A DNA stretch of 64,000 nucleotides from Oreocharis arfaki (taxonomy: Eukaryota > Chordata > Aves > Passeriformes > Paramythiidae), in NCBI GenBank assembly GCA_013398015.1, contig VZRR01013894.1:1-64000 (forward strand), in the 5' to 3' direction. Shown here piece by piece: positions 62,234-64,000 of the stretch. The notes below the pieces were generated by a model, which had not been told where the DNA came from, searched no databases, and saw only the letters and a list, made by a program, of their open reading frames with translations. Made by a program: the position numbers and the translations under genes. The stretch's first letter is position 1, and the number at the start of each line of letters is the position of its first letter.

Positions 62234-64000
62234 CTGTTAATGAAAAAGTGAAATGGGAATGGGTGAATACTGCTTTCCACCTTGAGGCTAATGCTAATGC
62301 CAATGCCAGCCATTGCCTTCTTCCCTGGCATTCCGGATCAGTGGTGCAATTTGAAAAGTAAATTAACTTGTTAACACCAGGAGCTTGGATATAACTGGAG
62401 CTTTATATTTTAAAGCATAGGAGGAATTCCAGAAATGTAGCCCTGGTATGTGAAAGCCCTAGGAAATAAACGGCCTGAGCACATGCACCAACTTATTGCT
62501 TTATTTGAGACTGAGCAGGGGTAAGTGAAAAAAGTAAGAAACTGAAGTGTTCCACACTGGATACCAAGAGCTGGGTAAGTTCTGCTTAGAAGTGAATAAA
62601 ATTCTGCTTCCCTTCTGTTTACCCTCAGCTCCAGGAGAGTCTCCAAGGTGTAATTATTCAGGCCTTTCTCATGTGAGCTGAACAGACTGAAGCTGCTCAA
62701 GCTCCCAGAGTGGGAAAAGCAGGCACATACCCACAACACAATGAGACAGGACAGGGACTGAACGGGGCAGGGACCAAGGGAGGGTGAGACATGAAGCACA
62801 GAGCAGTGCCAGCAGGCACAGGCTCATAGCACAGAGATCTGGCTACAACCTCTTCATTTAGTCAAAGCAATTCCTTTGCTGCTTATTAGAATTGATTGCT
62901 TTTTAACAAAGTTATTGCTTTGATCTGAGGCTCAATACAAAGGAAATAAAATAGCAAAATAGTTATTATGAGATAAAAGATTGGAGCTCAATGAAAATGT
63001 AAAGGCTTCTTTCTCCTGGTGTTTAATTAGTTATTGTTTCAAACAGAGGTTCCTACATAAACAGTACATTGAGAGTCAATAAGATAGTCAGTGTATCTAT
63101 TCAAAAAATGAATTTAAATCATCCTAATTCTGCACTCTCCAGGTCCTCAAGCTGTGTTTACAAGGCGTCATCGAAGAGCAGAGAATGAGGGCTCCTGGTT
63201 TCCTGTTCAGTATGATAACCAGCAATCCCTAACCTTAGTTCAAAACCCATTAGCTCTGCTTGGTTAGACAGGACTTGGGCACAGCTGTGCACCCTCATGG
63301 CCTTTCTCTGCCTCTTATTCACCACGCCCTCTCTATGGCAGCCTCACTGGAGTTCTCCACTGCAGGCTTGCCATCGGTTATTTGGGGTAAAAGCATTTCC
63401 TTGAGTGGTGAGAACTAAATCTCTGACATCCAAGAACAGCATCTAAGAACTAATGCTTAAATCAGAACAAGATTTAATACAGACTTTTTAAGATATAAGT
63501 AAAATTGGAAAGAAGTTTATGTACACACACGTAAGGTGTATGTGGTTAGATGAGGTGGACAACACTGTCACAGGCTTAATGCTTTAGAGGAAATTCCAAT
63601 CTCCAGAGGCTTTGCTCTGCCATTTGATAAATCAATTACTGTTACAGCCTAAGGAACAGTAAACAACATCCACACGCTTCACATGGACGTGCCAAAGAAA
63701 TTTTCAATCTACTGAAACTTGCAGACCAATAACAGAAGTTTTCAACCAAGCCAGAGATGGAGAGGATGGAAGAGAAATACTACTATCATTTGAATCAAAT
63801 CTGTGTTTCCACAAGATAGCTATAAGTCTTACTTTCTTGGTATCAACTAAAGATGCAGTGGGTCTAAGTTACCTTTAAGGAAGGTACAGGCAAAAAAAAT
63901 ACATAAGCAAAGTATTTCAGCTATGAAATTTCAATTCCAGCTTATTTCTGCCTTTCAAGATAATTCAACTTAAACAAAGGTTTAATTCACCAAGTTAATA
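62234..64000. other. Non-coding stretch to the right edge
   Basis: AT-rich unique sequence. A SOX/TCF-like motif cluster lies at 62891-62943. A 129-codon minus frame (62799-62410) has no recognisable domain. I see no further repeat or RNA gene. Confidence 0.5.
62891..62943. promoter_or_regulatory. Candidate enhancer: SOX/TCF-like motif cluster
   Basis: Within 53 bases are ATTGATTG (62891-62898), AACAAAG (62905-62911), CTTTGATCT (62918-62926) and ACAAAGG (62937-62943). The AACAAAG and CTTTGATC types match SOX and TCF/LEF cores on opposite strands. A TTTAATTAG homeodomain-like site follows near 63022. This is plausible as a conserved non-coding element but untested. Confidence 0.25.

Noticed and set aside
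61785..62240. 151-codon + strand open frame
   Set aside because: It is the antisense of a CR1 3' end and not a gene.
1..64000. CRISPR array, operon, tRNA or rRNA genes
   Set aside because: I looked for regularly spaced repeats, clustered long reading frames and tRNA-like cloverleaf signals (GTTCRANNC boxes) and found none. The window is eukaryotic intronic and intergenic DNA.

Overview
The window looks like ordinary bird (avian) nuclear DNA. It is AT-rich and almost entirely non-coding, with one sharp CpG island. It carries several CR1 LINE copies with the typical avian 3' end (runs like ATTCTGTG, then a 'ggttggaagggacc' block when read on the + strand) and two endogenous-retrovirus-type LTRs. 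No bacterial or organellar features are present. I could not identify the species or chromosome.

The one gene I can support is a minus-strand gene whose first coding exon (36350-36506) lies inside a CpG-island promoter (about 35975-37345). The exon encodes 52 complete residues: an acidic start, a basic patch (KVRKRR), then one hydrophobic segment. It ends at a textbook splice donor read leftwards. This looks like the N-terminus of a single-pass signal-anchored (type II) protein, but I do not recognise the gene. If so, about 1-36349 is (part of) a very long first intron.

Layout. 1-95: CR1 scrap. 95-640: purine-rich tract. 641-13590: unique AT-rich sequence with an old CR1/L3-like scrap near 7 kb. 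13591-15136: the largest CR1 copy, about 1.5 kb of decayed reverse transcriptase and 3' UTR, in the same orientation as the host gene. 15137-35970: unique sequence with a perfect 20-bp palindrome (19736-19755), low-complexity tracts and another CR1 scrap near 27 kb. 35975-37345: CpG island, exon 1 and a five-run G-quadruplex motif. 37958-38360: an ERVL-like LTR. 39438-39625: CR1. 41490-41953: a solo LTR with TG...CA ends, CCAAT, TATA, AATAAA and an exact 6-bp target-site duplication. 44751-44860: CR1. 44.5-49.5 kb: + strand exon-like segments, including an unusual donor/acceptor pair about 35 nt apart. 60.8-60.95 kb and 62.9 kb: clusters of TCF/LEF- and SOX-like motifs that resemble enhancers. 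61591-62233: a CR1 3' end with an apparent internal deletion.

I found no clearly novel protein-coding system. The most interesting points are the unidentified exon 1, the cleanly bounded solo LTR lying divergently upstream of it, and the exon-like + strand signals beyond that LTR. Homology, conservation and transcript evidence were not available; repeat assignments rest on my memory of the CR1 and avian LTR consensus patterns.
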